A DNA stretch of 64,000 bases from Gelidibacter salicanalis. GTDB taxonomy: Bacteria; Bacteroidota; Bacteroidia; Flavobacteriales; Flavobacteriaceae. The stretch spans positions 53,015 through 117,014 of the forward strand of contig NZ_JAEHJZ010000049.1 in NCBI RefSeq assembly GCF_016469035.1, given 5' to 3'. The notes below the pieces were generated by a model. The model worked only from the letters and a program-made list of their open reading frames with translations, had not been told where the DNA came from and made no database searches. The position numbers were made by a program, and so were the translations under genes. Each line of letters begins with the position of its first letter. The stretch's first letter is position 1. This document shows positions 28,643-37,589 of the stretch, piece after piece.

Positions 28643-28921
28643 CTATTTTTTAATTTTTATTTGCGCATTATAAAAAGCTCCAATACAAGCCCCTATTAAC
28701 CACCAAAGGATAAAAGTTTGTACTATTCCCATTAACACTTCTATTAGAGGCACGTCCATTTTAATGATACTGGTAGTATCCAAGCCATGTAAAAGACTGT
28801 TAAAAAAGATAGTTGTTCCTTCTTGCCCTGCTGTTTTCATTACAATTATACAGCCCAAATAAATTAAGGTTCCTGTAAGACCGAAAGCAAAACCGAGTTT
28901 TTTTATGTTTAATCGATACAT
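28643..28921 (-). CDS. DUF5676 small membrane protein
   Basis: 92 aa with two hydrophobic segments (FGLTGTLIYLGCIIV and TFILWWLIGACIGAFYNA) separated by FFNSLLHGLDTTSI, the layout of DUF5676. These are found in heavy-metal and copper gene islands of Bacteroidetes and Proteobacteria; function unknown. A 129-bp gap without a clear gene follows it. Confidence 0.75.
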   Translation of the reverse strand: MYRLNIKKLGFAFGLTGTLIYLGCIIVMKTAGQEGTTIFFNSLLHGLDTTSIIKMDVPLIEVLMGIVQTFILWWLIGACIGAFYNAQIKIKK

Positions 28922-28938
28922 AGTTTTATAATTTTGTG

Positions 28939-29145
28939 TTAGTTTTCTGATTTTAAAATCTTTATGGATTCTTCATAATCTTCCTTGGATATTTCGCCTT
29001 TTGCAAAACGATTTTTCAATATATCCAGTGGGCTGTCTTTTTTTGTTTTTTGATAAGGGATGTCTGTGGGAATGAAAAATACCCAGGCCAAGAAAAATAT
29101 CCAGACAATCCACCATATATAATGCATACCGCCGTAGTGATTCAT
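28939..29145 (-). CDS. SHOCT-domain membrane mini-protein (copy 1)
   Basis: 68 aa: a single N-terminal membrane helix (YIWWIVWIFFLAWVFF) and a C-terminal SHOCT motif (LDILKNRFAKGEISKEDYEE). It is a tandem paralogue of the next gene upstream, 11 bp away. SHOCT domains often end membrane or nuclease proteins and mediate oligomer contacts; the role here is unknown. Confidence 0.8.
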   Translation of the reverse strand: MNHYGGMHYIWWIVWIFFLAWVFFIPTDIPYQKTKKDSPLDILKNRFAKGEISKEDYEESIKILKSEN

Positions 29146-29156
29146 AATATCAGTTT

Positions 29157-29393
29157 TTAGGAATTAAGGTTTTTAGTGCTTTCTGAGTTCAATATTTTTT
29201 TTGAATCCTCAAATTCTTCCTTGGATATTTCGCCTTTTGCAAAGCGTTTTTTTAGGATATCCAGTGGGCTTTCTTTCTTTGTCTTTTGATATGGGATATC
29301 TGCTGGGATAAAGAATATCCAAGCGATTAAGATGATCCATATAATCCACCATATGAGGTGCATACCTCCAAAATGTCCGTCGTAAAAATGCAT
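29157..29393 (-). CDS. SHOCT-domain membrane mini-protein (copy 2)
   Basis: 78 aa, nearly the same plan as its downstream neighbour: HLIWWIIWIILIAWIFFIPA membrane helix and LDILKKRFAKGEISKEEFED at the C-terminus. The shared IPYQKTKK(D/E)SPLDILK segment shows a recent tandem duplication. The His/Gly-rich start (MHFYDGHFGGMH) could touch metal. It lies 11 bp after the HMA chaperone gene. Confidence 0.8.
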   Translation of the reverse strand: MHFYDGHFGGMHLIWWIIWIILIAWIFFIPADIPYQKTKKESPLDILKKRFAKGEISKEEFEDSKKILNSESTKNLNS

Positions 29394-29404
29394 AATTTTG
29401 ATTT

Positions 29405-29626
29405 TTAGTTGTTATTAATTTCTGTTATAGTATAGCCCTTGAGCTCATCAAGCTGCTTTTGTAATTCGGCTACCGAAAGTGCTTCATTCATTGTGATACG
29501 TGTAGCTCCTTTTGGTGCCAAGAAAATCTCTGCTTTTTCGATGTTGGGGTGTTCTTCCAAAGTCTTTTTGACCCTTGCTACACATCCACCACAACTGATT
29601 CCGTTTATTTGAAATTTTTGTTTCAT
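29405..29626 (-). CDS. HMA-domain heavy-metal chaperone (CopZ-like)
   Basis: 73 aa, a single HMA domain. The metal site is GISCGGCVARVKKTL (CxxC near residues 12-15), followed by the beta-alpha-beta-beta-alpha-beta pattern. It would carry Cu+ in the cytoplasm to an ATPase or regulator. No signal peptide. The glycine pair between the cysteines is a little unusual for CopZ (often SHC or EHC) and resembles mercury/copper chaperones equally. Confidence 0.88.
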   Translation of the reverse strand: MKQKFQINGISCGGCVARVKKTLEEHPNIEKAEIFLAPKGATRITMNEALSVAELQKQLDELKGYTITEINNN

Positions 29627-29728
29627 CTGTCTATAATATTTGTTTTTTAAAGGACAGATGGAACATCCATAATAGACATTCCTCTGTGTGTTTAAAAATT
29701 AATCATGGATGTTTCATTGTTTTTACTT

Positions 29729-29998
29729 TTAATGATGATGTCCTTCGTGCTGCTTTTCAGTTTTGTCGGATGGTGCGTTTTTGCCACTCTTGGCTTCTTC
29801 ATTTTGTTTATGCTGAGAAGGATTATGACCCCCGTGTTGATGTGACCCGTGTGGCATAAACAGATGAATGGCGAACATAAAAATGATAAAAATAAAGAGG
29901 GATGAACCGCCTTTTATACCTAATGAAGGTGCTAAAAAGATGAAGAGAAGAGGTAGTCCACAACCGATGACCATCCATATCCAGTGATTGTTTTTCAT
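29729..29998 (-). CDS. His-rich small membrane protein (DUF2933-like)
   Basis: 89 aa with two hydrophobic segments (WMVIGCGLPLLFIFLAP and LFIFIIFMFAIHLFM) and a cytoplasmic or periplasmic tail rich in histidine (HGSHQHGGHNPSQHK ending EGHHH). The WMxIGCGLPLL and HLFM patterns are those of DUF2933 proteins from metal islands. The tail suggests Cu, Ni or Zn binding. Confidence 0.7.
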   Translation of the reverse strand: MKNNHWIWMVIGCGLPLLFIFLAPSLGIKGGSSLFIFIIFMFAIHLFMPHGSHQHGGHNPSQHKQNEEAKSGKNAPSDKTEKQHEGHHH

Positions 29999-30025
29999 TG
30001 TTTTAGATTTTTAATGTGTTATAAA

Positions 30026-30490
30026 TTAGTGATGTTCTTTATGATCGTTTTTTGTTGGAGTATCCATATTGTCCATCATATCCATTCCTTTTTCGCTCAT
30101 CATCTTCGAACAGGATTCCATACAATCCTTGCTCATCATTCCTTTTTCGTGCATCATCTTCAGCATACTGCCCATCATTTTCCCGTCATTCATCATTCTG
30201 TTCATCATTGAGTGCATCGCTGTACTGTCCTTCATCATCATTTGCATACCTTCTCCTTGCATCATAGAACCCATCATTTTCTGATTGCCCTGCATCATTT
30301 CCATTGAGTGTTGGTTGCCGTGCATGCTTTCCATAAACTCGGTCATATAATCGTCATTCTGGGTAATGGTATTAAAAACCTCTGTGCGGGTTTCAGGACT
30401 TTCCATTAGTGCTTGAGGATTTGTTTCTTGTTTGCAACTGTTTAAGCTAAAAAGCCCAATTGCGGATAAAATAATTAGTAGTGTTTTCAT
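30026..30490 (-). CDS. Met/His-rich lipoprotein (copy A)
   Basis: 154 aa from the ATG at 30490. Lipoprotein signal MKTLLIILSAIGLFSLNSC, then ETRTEVFNTITQNDDYMTEF and a long methionine-rich body (repeated MMQG, MMNDGKMMGSM, MMSKDCMESC), ending NDHKEHH. Methionine-rich periplasmic proteins usually sequester Cu+ or Ag+. It is a clear paralogue of the gene at 37063, and shares leader DNA with 38510 as well. Confidence 0.82.
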   Translation of the reverse strand: MKTLLIILSAIGLFSLNSCKQETNPQALMESPETRTEVFNTITQNDDYMTEFMESMHGNQHSMEMMQGNQKMMGSMMQGEGMQMMMKDSTAMHSMMNRMMNDGKMMGSMLKMMHEKGMMSKDCMESCSKMMSEKGMDMMDNMDTPTKNDHKEHH

Positions 30491-30587
30491 AATTTTATAT
30501 TTTATTGAGTTAAACATTTATTTTATTTTTTATTAAATCTTTATTAGTGCTTGTAAATGCCCTACCAGATTCACAAATAAATCTGTT

Positions 30588-32279
30588 TTACACCACATAT
30601 TTATCCCAGAGGCCATACGTTTCTTTGATTTTCCCTTTTGAAAAGGAAAGAGCTAATACGAAAAGCCCAGCTAGGCTACTACTTATCGTAAGCGCCATAT
30701 CGCTATCCTTAATCATCCATGGCATCACTGCCAGTGCCAGGCCTAACAACACGTTGAAATAGCGAAAACTTCTAAGTACCTCAGCCATAGCCACTACAGC
30801 AAAAACGATTACGAGTGCTCCTCCCAAGTGATTCAGATTGGCGGCGGATGTTTCTATTCCCATCCGGAAAACACTGGGGGAAAGCATCAACCAAAAGCCA
30901 ATAATTACAGAAACTGTTAATTGCCAAGGAGCTGTCATTCCCCATATTGAGGATTTGAATACCCTCCACGGGCTGTCAACAAATGTTGCCATTTCAGGAG
31001 AACGTTGATCGTTTTCAGTAGAAAGTGCATCACCACCTTTCCAAAATACTTTCCATAACGAATCCCCTTTTTGTTTCCGCTGCACCATGTGCTGCCACAT
31101 AGCAATGACCTCATCAATTTGCAAGGGAATCATAGGAAGCATAATAATGGCAGAAAACAGGCAAAGAGCACACCAAGCGCCAACAGTAAGTGGCTGGGAA
31201 ACCACTAAGAATATACTCACAAAACCTAGTGGAATGACCAAAATACCAAAAAAGGTGACCATCCACGGCATAGTACGCCATCGGGAAGTACCGCCCATAA
31301 ATCCCATCAAAAATTCTAGGGTGTAGGCGAGCGTGCCCAAGGCCGCATCTGAAATGGGAAAACTATGCGACATATCGGAGTTCAAAACGTTTAAGGTGCC
31401 TTTCCCAAAAAATGGATCCCAGACGGTATCTATATAGCCTAATTGAAATGCTCCCAAATAACGGGAGGCCAGCCACCCGATAAATGCCAGGCCAATCATA
31501 ATAGAGCGCTGTGGCCAGCTGGAGGGGTTGTAACTCCAGCCGGTGGGCACATTGCCACCCATTTTCATAAAGCTAATCATATTAGGCATGCCGGGTATGA
31601 GGATGGATAAGGCAATAATTAAGACCCCAACCATGGTGCCGTTATAATAGGCTACAGCAGTTGGTGCCCAAAAAATGAATGGAGCCATGCTGATCCATAT
31701 TCCGATAAAACAAGTGATCCAAACACTATAAGGACGATTAGGCTTAAGGGATCGCCAACCAAAAATAACCAGTAACAATCCACTGATGATATCGCTCCAA
31801 TACATGGCGGCAATGCGATCACTGAGGGAAAGCCATACGTCTCTTCCTCCAGCAGGTTCTACTACATTTTTTCCATAATCAAAAGTGAGTGGTGAAGCGA
31901 TCATCCAAAAACCCAACAACACAATGACCCAGTAGACCCAGAGCGTTTGATTGTGGTGATCTTTCAGCATTTTCATGCGATCATCTGCACTCATTTTCAT
32001 GGCACCACTATCGATGTGTTCATGACCATGCATAGTTTCATGCTTTTCCATATCCATCATCGGCCGGGTAACACCTCGTGTGCCCATCCCTTCCATTTTG
32101 TGATCTGACATTTCATTTTTTGCTTCTTCTTTTTTCACTAGTGTCATTCCGCATTTAGGGCATTTTCCGGGCTGATCACTTACTACTTCAGGGTGCATGG
32201 AGCAAGTGTATTGTATCTTTTTTGAAGATTTGTCCTCATCACCTTGATGGGACATTGAGGAAGGATCATTTTTTTTCAT
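30588..32279 (-). CDS. Metal-binding domain / SPW-repeat / VKOR-like membrane fusion protein
   Basis: 563 aa. Residues 24-48 form a heavy-metal-binding domain (CSMHPEVVSD with CPKCGMTLV), followed by a Met/His linker. Then come about ten membrane segments. Two regions show SPW-type repeats (FWMIASPLTFDYG, IWISMAPFIF, FWLMLSPSVF). In between is a VKOR-like piece with the redox pair C370-A-L-C373 (TVGAWCALCLFSA). VKOR homologues reoxidise periplasmic disulfide carriers with quinone. The partner loop cysteines of bacterial VKOR are not obvious, so activity is uncertain. It precedes the Met-rich lipoprotein gene. Confidence 0.75.
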   Translation of the reverse strand: MKKNDPSSMSHQGDEDKSSKKIQYTCSMHPEVVSDQPGKCPKCGMTLVKKEEAKNEMSDHKMEGMGTRGVTRPMMDMEKHETMHGHEHIDSGAMKMSADDRMKMLKDHHNQTLWVYWVIVLLGFWMIASPLTFDYGKNVVEPAGGRDVWLSLSDRIAAMYWSDIISGLLLVIFGWRSLKPNRPYSVWITCFIGIWISMAPFIFWAPTAVAYYNGTMVGVLIIALSILIPGMPNMISFMKMGGNVPTGWSYNPSSWPQRSIMIGLAFIGWLASRYLGAFQLGYIDTVWDPFFGKGTLNVLNSDMSHSFPISDAALGTLAYTLEFLMGFMGGTSRWRTMPWMVTFFGILVIPLGFVSIFLVVSQPLTVGAWCALCLFSAIIMLPMIPLQIDEVIAMWQHMVQRKQKGDSLWKVFWKGGDALSTENDQRSPEMATFVDSPWRVFKSSIWGMTAPWQLTVSVIIGFWLMLSPSVFRMGIETSAANLNHLGGALVIVFAVVAMAEVLRSFRYFNVLLGLALAVMPWMIKDSDMALTISSSLAGLFVLALSFSKGKIKETYGLWDKYVV

Positions 32280-32318
32280 AATACGATTTGATTAGGGTTA
32301 ATGAATTTCCAATCCTTA

Positions 32319-33359
32319 TTATTTATTCAAATTATTCACCTGATAAAATTTCTTTGGATTGGCCTTTAAGTTTTCAACCATTTTGGGCAGGGTCTCTCGC
32401 AAACCGTGTTTGGGTGTCCAGCCCAACAACTTTTTAGCCCTGGAGCTGTCCATCTCAAAATGGTCATCGGCCAGGTCGATCATCCAGGGTTTTATAAAGG
32501 CTTTTCCAAATAGATTTTGCACAAATGCCCCAGCTTTGGCAAACCACTTTGGAATATGGATAATAGGAGATTTTTTACCAGAGATTGATGTACTGATAAT
32601 GTCCTGCAATTCCTGATAGGTCAAGGTCTCATCATCTCCAATATTAATGATAACTTCTGCTTGTAGGTCTTTACGCTTGTCTATGGTCAAGACTATCGCA
32701 TCGAGGAGATCATCGCGGTGTACATAGGTGCTGCCATGGGCCGTATTGGCAGGATAGAGCCGAGCTGAGAGTTGTTTTTCATAGATGCGCTGAACTTGAT
32801 TAGTGATGGGAATTGAACTGCCCTCTTCACTATACACACCCGCTATACGCATCATCACTACAGGAATTTTACCCCGTTTCTCGTGCATTACTTTTTCGGT
32901 GGTGACTTTAGATTTCGGATAGTCCCATTTAGGCTCCAAAGGTGAGTCTTCAGTAATTAAAACTCCTGGAGAGGAAGGTTTATAAACCAGCATGCTACTT
33001 GAAAAAATGAATTGCTCCACTTCAAAATCCTGTAGGTATTTCAGCATCCGCTCAGTACCTTTCACGGTCACTTTATCATACAGGTCAGAGGGTTCGCCTA
33101 AGAAATCATAATAAGCCGCGAGATGCACAACCGAGGCTATTTTGTTGCCGTAAGCGTAGCGGATTCTTTCGAATGCAAAGGCCATTCGGTCATCACTGGT
33201 GAGGTCCACACATACACATTCTGCTTCTACGGGCGGAAAGGGATAGCCATCTTGATCAAATCCAACGACATGGTATTTTTCAGCCAGCTTATGAATTAAG
33301 CCCGAGCCTATCATACCACTGCTTCCCGTAACAATTATAACTTCGCTTTTATCTTTCAT
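32319..33359 (-). CDS. NAD(P)-dependent epimerase/dehydratase family protein
   Basis: 346 aa extended SDR. N-terminal VTGSSGMIGSGLIHKLAEKY gives the GxxGxxG nucleotide loop, followed by VHLAAYYDF and the catalytic YxxxK in WDYPKSKVTTEK. The C-terminus has LLGWTPKHGLRETLPKMVENL, typical of sugar-nucleotide epimerases. The substrate cannot be assigned. It sits between the SPW/VKOR fusion and an aldehyde dehydrogenase gene, an unusual spot for sugar-nucleotide chemistry. Confidence 0.85.
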   Translation of the reverse strand: MKDKSEVIIVTGSSGMIGSGLIHKLAEKYHVVGFDQDGYPFPPVEAECVCVDLTSDDRMAFAFERIRYAYGNKIASVVHLAAYYDFLGEPSDLYDKVTVKGTERMLKYLQDFEVEQFIFSSSMLVYKPSSPGVLITEDSPLEPKWDYPKSKVTTEKVMHEKRGKIPVVMMRIAGVYSEEGSSIPITNQVQRIYEKQLSARLYPANTAHGSTYVHRDDLLDAIVLTIDKRKDLQAEVIINIGDDETLTYQELQDIISTSISGKKSPIIHIPKWFAKAGAFVQNLFGKAFIKPWMIDLADDHFEMDSSRAKKLLGWTPKHGLRETLPKMVENLKANPKKFYQVNNLNK

Positions 33360-33443
33360 TTTAACCTTTTATTTATTTATTGTCTTTAAATTAAAATATA
33401 ACAAAAGCCATTACTTCGTACGCGGTTTTGTCATATCATACTT

Positions 33444-34931
33444 TTAAAATGGATCTGATAATCCACTTACACGAATCAGTTTTTTATTTACAAATTCCTG
33501 TATCCCTAACTCAGAAAGTTCACGTCCGTAACCAGAACGTTTGGTTCCGCCAAAGGGCAGGTCCTCTTTGGTCCAGGTAGGGTGATTGATAAATACCATT
33601 CCGGTATCTATCTGATCGGCAACTTTCTTTCCACGTTCAATGTCATTGGTGAATATGGAGCCACCTAATCCAAATGGGGAATCGTTTGCGAGTTCAATTG
33701 CTGCAGCTTCATCTTTTACGCGATAAAAAGAAGCAACTGGTCCAAACAATTCCTCATAGTAAGCCGGCACACCTGGTATTATATCGGTAAGAATGGTGGC
33801 TTCCATATAAGCACCTTTGCGGTCAATGCGTTTTCCTCCCAATAAAATTTTTGCCCCTGATGCAACAGAACGTTTCACTTGATCTTCTATATGCACTGCC
33901 GCTTCTTCGCTTGATAAAGGTCCGAGCTGCGTATTTTCGTCCATCGGGTCGCCAACTTTTAATGTGCTTAGTTTTTCTTTAAATTTTTTCAGAAATTCAT
34001 CGGCTACAGCTTCTACTACAATAAAGCGCTTGGAGGCCACACAACATTGACCTGTATTGTTCATCCTGCCAACCACTGCCCATTCAACGGTTTTATCCAT
34101 ATCAGCATCTTCCAGAACAATAAATGCATCACTGCCACCCAATTCCAGAACAGATTTCTTAAGATTTTTTCCAGCAGCTTCGGCAAGGCTTGCACCTGCT
34201 TCTTCACTTCCTGTTAAGGAAACACCTTTTATTCTTTTATCAGAAACCAATGCTGATGCATGTTTGCCAGTGATGAATAAATTGGTATATAGTCCTTCAG
34301 GAGCTTCTGCTTCTTTGAACAGTTTTTCAATAGCAGCAGCACATTGTGGTACATTGGAGGCATGTTTAAGCAATATAGTATTGCCCACCATAATGTTGGG
34401 AGCCGCAAAACGAGCTACCTGATAAAAGGGGAAATTCCAGGGCATCACACCCAACAATACTCCAATGGGACTATTTCGAATTATAGCCTCTCCATATTCC
34501 GGGTCAAGTACTTTATCGGCAAGAAAAGTTTCTCCATGATCGGCATAGTAATCTAAGATATCGGCACTCAAGTCAATTTCACCTTGGCTTTCTTTGAGCA
34601 GTTTACCCATCTCCAAAGTAATCAGTTTAGCCAGAGTGTCTTTTTTCTTACGCATCAACGAGGCAACTTTATGTAATAGATTTGCCCGCTCATCAAAGGA
34701 AGTTTTTTTCCAATTCTGATAGGCTTTGTCTGCACCGAATATTGCAGCTTCAATTACTTGTTCTGTCATTTCTTTAAACGACTTTACCACTTCGTTAGTG
34801 GCGGGATTTACTGTTTTGATAGTAGCTTCTTTTTTTTTGTCACTTCCGTTTTGTTCTTTATCAGCACTGTTTTTCCCTTCTTCAGATTTGTTTTCCAAAC
34901 CTGTTGATTTATTTTTATGTAAGTTTTTCAT
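33444..34931 (-). CDS. NAD(P)-dependent aldehyde dehydrogenase, succinate-semialdehyde type
   Basis: 495 aa. Catalytic motifs: [18 protein letters not shown] (the PWNFP oxyanion-hole loop), [29 protein letters not shown] with the general-base glutamate, and [12 protein letters not shown] with the nucleophilic cysteine. This pattern matches the short SSADH/GabD-like group. The first about 38 residues are a charged, low-complexity extension (rich in K, E, S, N) before the true ALDH start at [12 protein letters not shown], which most relatives lack. It oxidises an aldehyde to acid; real substrate unknown. Confidence 0.9.
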   Translation of the reverse strand: MKNLHKNKSTGLENKSEEGKNSADKEQNGSDKKKEATIKTVNPATNEVVKSFKEMTEQVIEAAIFGADKAYQNWKKTSFDERANLLHKVASLMRKKKDTLAKLITLEMGKLLKESQGEIDLSADILDYYADHGETFLADKVLDPEYGEAIIRNSPIGVLLGVMPWNFPFYQVARFAAPNIMVGNTILLKHASNVPQCAAAIEKLFKEAEAPEGLYTNLFITGKHASALVSDKRIKGVSLTGSEEAGASLAEAAGKNLKKSVLELGGSDAFIVLEDADMDKTVEWAVVGRMNNTGQCCVASKRFIVVEAVADEFLKKFKEKLSTLKVGDPMDENTQLGPLSSEEAAVHIEDQVKRSVASGAKILLGGKRIDRKGAYMEATILTDIIPGVPAYYEELFGPVASFYRVKDEAAAIELANDSPFGLGGSIFTNDIERGKKVADQIDTGMVFINHPTWTKEDLPFGGTKRSGYGRELSELGIQEFVNKKLIRVSGLSDPF

Positions 34932-34989
34932 TTAAATTGAATTTAATTTTAATTCCACATTGAGGGTTTAATTCCCCGAGGTTCCAGAT

Positions 34990-35463
34990 TTATAATTTTA
35001 CATGAAGTTGTTCTATATTGTCAAGCACCTTTTTCAAGGTTTCCTTCGTGTTTTTTGCCACGTCCATTACATCTTTTTTCATGGAGGAAGACCAAGTGGT
35101 ATCGGTGTCTTCTATGGACACTTCTATAATAGAATTATCTTCTACTTCTTTAATAGTTACATGGCACGGAAAAAGAATGCTCATTTGAATGTCGCTAGAG
35201 ATTAATTTTGATGCGGTTTCTGTTTCACATACCATTAGAATGAGGTGCCGTGGCATCTTTTCAAAGCTAGAGTCTAGATATTGTTTAACGTCAAATTCGC
35301 CAACAAGGTCAAGACCTAATTTTGTAAAGTTATTTTTTACGTTTTGTACTGTTTCTTCAAAGGTTATGCTACCAAACCTCCTCGTAATACAGTACGCGGT
35401 GTTTTGACTTTCTGAATAATCTTGTTGCGAAACCTGTTTGTTTTTTTTATTGACATTTTCCAT
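34990..35463 (-). CDS. DUF302 protein (copy 1)
   Basis: 157 aa. After a polar N-terminal stretch, the DUF302 fold is seen: RFGSITFEETVQNVKNNFTK, LGLDLVGEFDVKQYL, then MSILFPCHVTIKEVEDNSIIE. The conserved PC in FPCHV is a family hallmark. Cytoplasmic, no signal. Tandem paralogue of the next gene (11 bp apart). DUF302 proteins often occur near heavy-metal or sulfur genes; role unknown. Confidence 0.85.
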   Translation of the reverse strand: MENVNKKNKQVSQQDYSESQNTAYCITRRFGSITFEETVQNVKNNFTKLGLDLVGEFDVKQYLDSSFEKMPRHLILMVCETETASKLISSDIQMSILFPCHVTIKEVEDNSIIEVSIEDTDTTWSSSMKKDVMDVAKNTKETLKKVLDNIEQLHVKL

Positions 35464-35474
35464 CGTTTCCTTTT

Positions 35475-35861
35475 CTAAAGTTCCTCGATTACATGTTTCA
35501 ATTTGGCGGTAATATCACTTGCAATTTCTGCCAGTATTTCATTATTGACCGCTTGCATGGATGCCATCGGATTTACCGCTGCTACTTCTATGACCCCTTT
35601 TGATACTTCCTGGACAATTACGTTACAGGGCAACATGGTGCCTATCTTATCTTCGGCTTCCAATGCCTTATGGGCATAGGATGGGTTACAAGCTCCAAGT
35701 ATCCTATACTTTTTAAAGTCTACATCCAGTTTTTGCTTTAGGGTTTCAGTTACATCAATCTCTGTGAGTATGCCAAAGCCTTCTTCTTTCAATCCTATTG
35801 TGACTTTATCGATAACCTCTTGGAAAGTGCCGTTGATTGTTTTATTAAAATAATATTTCAT
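35475..35861 (-). CDS. DUF302 protein (copy 2)
   Basis: 128 aa, a minimal DUF302 domain: INGTFQEVIDKVTIGLKEEG, FGILTEIDVTETLKQKL, YRILGACNPSYAHKALEAE and GTMLPCNVIVQEVSKGVIEV. The ACNPxxAxxAL motif, complete here, is the best family signature and is altered (MVCETETASKLI) in copy 1, so copy 1 has diverged. It lies 6 bp after a SHOCT mini-protein gene. Confidence 0.9.
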   Translation of the reverse strand: MKYYFNKTINGTFQEVIDKVTIGLKEEGFGILTEIDVTETLKQKLDVDFKKYRILGACNPSYAHKALEAEDKIGTMLPCNVIVQEVSKGVIEVAAVNPMASMQAVNNEILAEIASDITAKLKHVIEEL

Positions 35862-35867
35862 TGTTTT

Positions 35868-36059
35868 TTAATTTTTAGTGTTCAACGTTCGTTTTTGTTC
35901 TTCATATTCTTCTTTGGATATTTCGCCCTTGGCGAATCGGTTGTCCAGAATACCCGTAGGATTTTCTCTCTTCACAGTATTTTGTCTATTTCTTCCATTG
36001 TAAAGAAATAGGCCTAATACAAGCACAACCGGTATCAATATCCACCACCACATCATCAT
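35868..36059 (-). CDS. SHOCT-domain membrane mini-protein (copy 3)
   Basis: 63 aa: membrane helix WWILIPVVLVLGLFLYN and C-terminal LDNRFAKGEISKEEYEEQK. Same plan as the genes at 28939 and 29157 and at 50382, but with a divergent helix and linker. Placed just before the DUF302 pair, probably co-transcribed. Confidence 0.78.
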   Translation of the reverse strand: MMMWWWILIPVVLVLGLFLYNGRNRQNTVKRENPTGILDNRFAKGEISKEEYEEQKRTLNTKN

Positions 36060-36130
36060 AATTGTCTAGTTTTAAGTGTTAACTAATTATTCTTATTTGT
36101 AGTTGCCACAATCTTTAGAGCAGGAATTTA

Positions 36131-36697
36131 TTATTTTTCCTTTTTCATTTTTCCTTTCATTTTCTTCATCATTTCGGGATTTTTTTCCATCATTTTCTGC
36201 ATCATCTCTTCCATCATTTCAGGGTTTTTTTCCATCATCTGCATCATCTTTGCTTTCATTTCCATTTTCATCATTTCGTTGTTGTGGATTTCATCCATCA
36301 GCATTTTACGGCCCTTTTCACTCTCCATCATTTTAGCGAGCATTTTGGACTGCATCTTTTGCATCATTTCCGGATTTTTCTCCATCATCATCTGCATATG
36401 GGATTGCATTTTTTCTTTCATTTCAGGGTTTTTTTCCATCATCATTTTCATATTCCCAGATTCCATCTGTTCCATATGGGCCTTCATCAAAGTCTTTTTG
36501 GCCTCTTCGCTTTTTTGTGCCTCGCTGATGAAATTGGTCAACTGGAAAGGGTTTGCAATGATTTCTTGATAAATGGCATTTCTATTTTCTGCTACCTGCA
36601 TTGTTTCGGTAGCATTGAAGGATGATTTGCAACTAAGCATTGTTCCAACTAATCCAATTGTCATTAAAAGTTTTACTTTTGTTTTCATGTTTTTCAT
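36131..36697 (-). CDS. Met/Lys-rich repeat lipoprotein
   Basis: 188 aa. Lipoprotein signal (VKLLMTIGLVGTMLSC), a short linker, then a long predicted helix made of methionine, lysine and glutamate. The unit MMEKNPEM recurs four times, with related blocks (KMQSHMQM, KMQSKMLAKM, EMMQKM). The N-terminal mature part (NRNAIYQEIIANPFQLTNFI) resembles the equivalent part of the Met-rich lipoproteins at 30026 and 37063 in position. Likely a periplasmic Cu/Ag sponge; no known family name. Confidence 0.78.
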   Translation of the reverse strand: MKNMKTKVKLLMTIGLVGTMLSCKSSFNATETMQVAENRNAIYQEIIANPFQLTNFISEAQKSEEAKKTLMKAHMEQMESGNMKMMMEKNPEMKEKMQSHMQMMMEKNPEMMQKMQSKMLAKMMESEKGRKMLMDEIHNNEMMKMEMKAKMMQMMEKNPEMMEEMMQKMMEKNPEMMKKMKGKMKKEK

Positions 36698-36752
36698 TTT
36701 TAGATTATTTAATATTCGGTTACACTAATTGTTTATACTTGGCCATTGACGC

Positions 36753-36956
36753 TTAAGAATGGGGAGGTTCGTCACAATCTTTAACCTGGTCAGGAGTTCT
36801 GCCACAAAATCCACATGGCTCTCCATTTTTATTGAGCATAGGGTTTTGGCTTGAACACGTTCCTGCAAACTTACCGTCTTTTTTAGCCCAAAGTTTTATG
36901 GCTATTCCTGCAATTCCCAATCCTAAAAGGATAAGAGTGATTAATATGAGTTTCAT
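36753..36956 (-). CDS. Small Cys-containing single-pass membrane protein
   Basis: 67 aa: N-terminal membrane helix (LILITLILLGLGIAGIAI), then KFAGTCSSQNPMLNKNGEPC and FCGRTPDQVKDC. Four cysteines in a compact tail suggest disulfides or metal binding. Similar small proteins in Bacteroidetes are only called membrane or secreted protein. Function unknown. Confidence 0.7.
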   Translation of the reverse strand: MKLILITLILLGLGIAGIAIKLWAKKDGKFAGTCSSQNPMLNKNGEPCGFCGRTPDQVKDCDEPPHS

Positions 36957-37062
36957 AGTTTCAGAGTTTATCTGTTTTTTATTATTGCTGTACCATCAAA
37001 TTGCCAGAAGGACAAATGGTATATTCATACCTACATCATAACTTCTTGATTTTAATGTTATG

Positions 37063-37491
37063 TTAATTGTGCATGTCTCCCGTATTCATTCCCTTATCGC
37101 CCATCATCTTCATACTGGATTGCATACAATCTTCACTCATCATGCCTTCATTTTGCATCATTTGCATCATATGATTCATCATTTTTCCGTCTTTCATCAT
37201 TGAATGCATCATATTCATTGTCATAGTGCTGTCTTGCATCATGTTCATACCCTCACCCTTCATCATCATATTCATCATGCCTTTATTTCCCTGCATCATT
37301 TGCATAGCCTGATTATTAGCTTGCATATTTTGCATAAATTCGGTCATATAATCGTCATTCTGGGTAATGGCATTAAAAACCTCTGTTCGGGTTTCAGGAC
37401 TTTCCATTAATGCTTGAGGATTTGTTTCTTGTTTGCAACTGTTTAAGCTTAAAAGCCCAATTGCGAATAAAATAATCAGTAGTGTTTTCAT
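37063..37491 (-). CDS. Met-rich lipoprotein (copy B)
   Basis: 142 aa, paralogue of the gene at 30026. The first about 55 residues are almost identical, including the lipoprotein signal (IGLLSLNSC) and QALMESPETRTEVFNAITQN. The body has MQMMQGNKGMMNMMMKGEGM, MMKDGKMMNHMMQM and MMSEDCMQSSMKMMGDKGM. The terminal histidine tail of copy A is absent (ends GDMHN). Probable Cu+/Ag+ binder in the periplasm. Confidence 0.82.
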   Translation of the reverse strand: MKTLLIILFAIGLLSLNSCKQETNPQALMESPETRTEVFNAITQNDDYMTEFMQNMQANNQAMQMMQGNKGMMNMMMKGEGMNMMQDSTMTMNMMHSMMKDGKMMNHMMQMMQNEGMMSEDCMQSSMKMMGDKGMNTGDMHN

Positions 37492-37589
37492 AATTTTTGA
37501 TTTAATTGTTATTAATTTTTATGCTTTTTCAATCAATTTTCAAAGGTTCTTAAATTCATTTGCCTAATTAAAATTATGTCTTGCTACTA

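Noticed and set aside
36279-36625. Long plus-strand ORFs rich in His, Phe and Ile opposite the Met-rich genes
   Set aside because: They are the complement of ATG/AAA-rich codons; the same effect appears at 30052-30284 and on the minus strand at 48869-49336.
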